Shown: positions 14,569 through 16,747 of the stretch, piece by piece
How the letters are laid out: each line of letters opens with the position of its first letter
How positions within the stretch are numbered: the first letter of the stretch is position 1
NCBI GenBank assembly: GCA_900766655.1
Contig: CAAFWE010000215.1
Span: forward strand, 1 to 16,747
Direction of reading: 5' to 3'
Length of the DNA: 16,747 nt
DNA from: an uncultured Alistipes sp.
GTDB lineage: Bacteria; Bacteroidota; Bacteroidia; Bacteroidales; Rikenellaceae
The notes under the pieces: model-generated
What the model was told of the DNA's origin: nothing
Seen by the model: only the letters and a program-made list of their open reading frames with translations
Database searches by the model: none
Made by a program: the position numbers and the translations under genes

Positions 14569-14598
14569 TGGTTGAAATTGTTCACAAATTGTGCAGAA

Positions 14599-15393
14599 AT
14601 GGAGCCAAAAAGAACACCTATACAACTAACTTTCCTCGGAACAGGCACTTCGCAAGGCGTGCCAGTAATCGGATGCAACTGCGATGTATGTCGTTCTAAG
14701 GATGGTCGTGACAGACGACTCCGCACCTCGGCAATGGTTGAGGTGGGCGAAAAGCGTTTCATCATCGACGCAGGTCCCGATTTCAGAGAACAGATGCTGC
14801 GTGAGGATATATCCCACATTACAGCCATCTTGCTCACGCACAAGCACAAAGATCATATTGGTGGACTCGACGATGTTCGAGCCTTGAATTTTGTCGACTA
14901 TCCGCGCGAGGTGCATACAGTCCATATCTATGGCTCGCACGACACCTGCGAGTGTGTCCGCAAGGACTATGACTATGCCTTTGCCCCGAATCCCTATCGT
15001 GGAGTACCGCAGATGATGCTACACGAGTTCGAGAACGCACCATTCGAGGTCGAAGGGGTTGAGATTATCCCTATTCGTGGCGAGCATTCCCGCTTCGAGA
15101 TTACGGGTTTTCGCTTCGGTAACCTCGCCTATCTCACCGATTTCAAGCGCATTAGCGACGAGGAGTGCTCGAAACTTCAAGGCGTTGAGGTGCTTGTGAT
15201 TAACGCTCTGCGATTCGAGCGACACGACTCCCATTTCTCGGTTGACGAGGCTCTCGAGGTTGTTGCCAAGATCAAACCTCGAAAGACATATTTTACCCAT
15301 ATGTCGCACGACATAGGCCTCCACTGTATCGCCAATTTACGACTGCCTGATGGGGTGGAGTTCGCTTACGATGGATTGAAACTCGAGATTTAA
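14599..15393 (+). CDS. PhnP-like MBL-fold metal-dependent hydrolase
   Basis: I choose ATG 14599 (264 residues); an in-frame TTG at 14566 overlaps the -7 box. The protein starts with the fold-typical IQLTFLGTGTSQGVPVIGC (8-26), has a cysteine trio C26/C28/C31 like the structural zinc site of PhnP, the active-site THKHKDHIGG (80-89, H81, H83, D85, H86), the bridging aspartate in LTDF (D181) and the late histidines in THMSHDIG (H234, H237). PhnP hydrolyses ribosyl 1,2-cyclic phosphates; related proteins act on other phosphodiesters including tRNA ends. The exact substrate is not known, and no phosphonate genes lie nearby. It is followed after 9 bases by the short dehydrogenase remnant. Confidence 0.9.
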   Translation: MEPKRTPIQLTFLGTGTSQGVPVIGCNCDVCRSKDGRDRRLRTSAMVEVGEKRFIIDAGPDFREQMLREDISHITAILLTHKHKDHIGGLDDVRALNFVDYPREVHTVHIYGSHDTCECVRKDYDYAFAPNPYRGVPQMMLHEFENAPFEVEGVEIIPIRGEHSRFEITGFRFGNLAYLTDFKRISDEECSKLQGVEVLVINALRFERHDSHFSVDEALEVVAKIKPRKTYFTHMSHDIGLHCIANLRLPDGVEFAYDGLKLEI

Positions 15394-15402
15394 CATTACG
15401 AT

Positions 15403-15597
15403 ATGAAAAATGTATTGAACGGAAAGGTTGTTGTCATCACAGGGGCTTCGTCGGGTATCGGCGAAGCTATGGCACGCCTATGCTTAATGGAGTCGGAGGG
15501 GCGTGCTACCCACTTTGTCAAGAAGTTCGCTCCGGGATTGCTCGATAGAATCTTCTATTGGGTGATGTCCAAGGAGCCAAATTCACCATTCAAGTAG
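15403..15597 (+). pseudogene. Internally deleted short-chain dehydrogenase remnant
   Basis: The frame encodes only 64 residues, against about 250-270 for a normal short-chain dehydrogenase. Residues 1-26 are a textbook N-terminus with NGKVVVITGASSGIGEAMAR (6-25), the NAD(P)-binding TGxxxGIG turn. From about residue 30 the text jumps to what looks like the family C-terminus, GRATHFVKKFAPGLLDRIF (33-51) ending in EPNSPFK. The whole central part with the NAG motif and the Ser-Tyr-Lys catalytic residues is missing, yet start, frame and stop are intact. The join lies at about 15475-15495. It cannot be an active dehydrogenase; it may be a dead gene or a translated small remnant. It sits 9 bases from both neighbours, so deletion has not broken the operon. 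An assembly error is the main alternative. Confidence 0.8.
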
Positions 15598-15606
15598 AGT
15601 TGTGAT

Positions 15607-16731
15607 ATGAATAGACGACTCGAGTCACTTGATGTGCTGCGAGGAGCAGACCTCTTTTTCCTGTTGGCGTTGGGCCCCCTTATCCGTCGATTTATCAGGA
15701 TTGTTGATGTGCCCTGGCTTAACGAGTGCGCGTGGCTCTTCAACCATATGGAGTGGGAGGGGTTCTCGCCGTGGGATATCATTATGCCCCTCTTTATCTT
15801 TATGACGGGCATAACCATCCCGTTTGCCTTTGCGCGTATTCGAGAGGAGCGCGACTATCGAGCTGCAGCGTGGCGAATAGTGCGACGTGTGGTTGTCCTT
15901 TGGGTTTTCGGTATGATATGTCAGGGACGACTTCTGCATCTCGACCCCAGCCGCATATATCTATTTTCCAATACCTTGCAGGCGATTGCTGTTGCCTATG
16001 CCGTCTCGGCAATACTCTTTCTTTTTACCAAGTTGCGCACTCAGATTGTAATTGCCATAATGCTTCTTTTAGGATTCTGGGCTGCTATGGAGTTTATATC
16101 GGTGGATGGCTATGGTGGTGGCGACTACACTCCGCAGAGGAACCTCGCCGAGTGGATTGATAACGCAGTTCTCGGACGTTTTCGTGATGGAGCAAAGGTT
16201 GTCGATGGGGTAGTGGAGTTCAAACCAACCTATCACTATACCTGGATATTGAGTTCGCTGACTTTTGTGGTTACGGGCTTGCTCGGAATGTTTGCCGGCG
16301 TTATTGCAAAGTCGCAAATGGACGAGAAACACAAATTATGGTGGTTTGCAGGAGTTGGTACGTCGTTGATAGCCGCAGGTCTGTTATGGAGCATTTGGCA
16401 TCCTATTATTAAACCGATTTGGACATCATCGATGACTCTTTTTTCGGGCGGAATATGTTTTCTGCTGCTGTGGTTCTGCTACTATTTGATTGACTACAAA
16501 GGCTATAGGTGGGGCTTAACACTCTTCAAAGTCTATGGGACAAACTCCATAGCAGCCTATATGATGCCCCATTTTATCAAGATGAATGCCATCTCTACAG
16601 CTCTTCTCTTTGGCCTCGAGCAGTATATTGGCGAGGATTGGTATAATATGGTTATTGCGCTAGCAAATGTGGTGTTGTCTTATCTGCTACTCTACTACAT
16701 GTATAGGCGTAAAATATTCCTTAAGGTTTAG
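15607..16731 (+). CDS. DUF5009/HGSNAT-like multi-pass acyltransferase
   Basis: The 374-residue product is an integral membrane protein with roughly ten hydrophobic segments. It starts with RRLESLDVLRGADLFFLL (3-20), the N-terminal signature of the heparan-alpha-glucosaminide N-acetyltransferase (NagX/YeiB-related) group, followed by DIIMPLFIFMTGITIPFAFA (57-76), SNTLQAIAVAY (121-131) and a late YGTNSIAAYMM segment (310-320). By analogy such proteins move an acetyl group from acetyl-CoA across the membrane to a sugar, but bacterial members are poorly characterised. The sequence is complete, with stop TAG at 16729-16731. It begins 9 bases after the dehydrogenase remnant and is probably in the MBL hydrolase operon. 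A role in processing amino-sugar glycans is inferred only. Confidence 0.87.
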   Translation: MNRRLESLDVLRGADLFFLLALGPLIRRFIRIVDVPWLNECAWLFNHMEWEGFSPWDIIMPLFIFMTGITIPFAFARIREERDYRAAAWRIVRRVVVLWVFGMICQGRLLHLDPSRIYLFSNTLQAIAVAYAVSAILFLFTKLRTQIVIAIMLLLGFWAAMEFISVDGYGGGDYTPQRNLAEWIDNAVLGRFRDGAKVVDGVVEFKPTYHYTWILSSLTFVVTGLLGMFAGVIAKSQMDEKHKLWWFAGVGTSLIAAGLLWSIWHPIIKPIWTSSMTLFSGGICFLLLWFCYYLIDYKGYRWGLTLFKVYGTNSIAAYMMPHFIKMNAISTALLFGLEQYIGEDWYNMVIALANVVLSYLLLYYMYRRKIFLKV

Positions 16732-16747
16732 AAAGATTAGGTGGGGG

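Overview
The window reads as ordinary chromosomal DNA from a member of the order Bacteroidales. The evidence is the promoter style (TAnnTTTG -7 boxes, some with a TTTG -33 element, and almost no Shine-Dalgarno sites), Bacteroidales-type lipoproteins with acidic residues just after the lipid cysteine, and the gene families themselves: an AddB-like nuclease, a two-cluster mini-ferredoxin, a PhnP-like beta-lactamase-fold enzyme and a DUF5009/HGSNAT-like acyltransferase. A Rikenellaceae/Alistipes-like source is my guess only. I see no rRNA, tRNA, insertion sequence, phage gene, CRISPR array or origin. The longest gap between genes is about 130 bases.

Left block (1-6068, all minus strand). ruvA (Holliday junction protein) has its own promoter. 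Next comes a tightly packed five-gene unit, read from high to low coordinates: a small FKBP-fold lipoprotein, a large lipoprotein with two FKBP-like domains and a Tyr/Asn-rich loop, an RlmI-type 23S rRNA methyltransferase, the ribosomal protein L11 methyltransferase PrmA, and the start of a DsbD-type transmembrane thiol-disulfide reductase cut by the window edge. Spacings are 2, 6, 35 and 25 bases, so co-transcription is likely. The block combines envelope protein folding and redox with ribosome modification.

Central block (6148-14310, plus strand). A clear -33/-7 promoter starts a run of seven genes with gaps of -1 to 26 bases, closed by a bidirectional hairpin terminator. The order is: a small Cys-rich membrane protein, an exported protein of unknown function, a LuxE-like acyl-adenylating enzyme, a LicD-family phosphotransferase, a family 2 glycosyltransferase, an exported glycerophosphodiester phosphodiesterase, and an AddB-like Fe-S nuclease. 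The middle four suggest synthesis or turnover of an acylated and/or phospho-head-group-decorated envelope glycan or glycolipid. This is the best candidate for an undescribed pathway, but the chemistry is inferred.

Right block (14331-16731). A 54-residue 2[4Fe-4S] ferredoxin on the minus strand diverges from a PhnP-like MBL hydrolase on the plus strand. The hydrolase is followed by a 64-codon short-chain dehydrogenase that keeps only its two ends (an internal deletion remnant), and then by a complete multi-pass DUF5009/HGSNAT-like acyltransferase.
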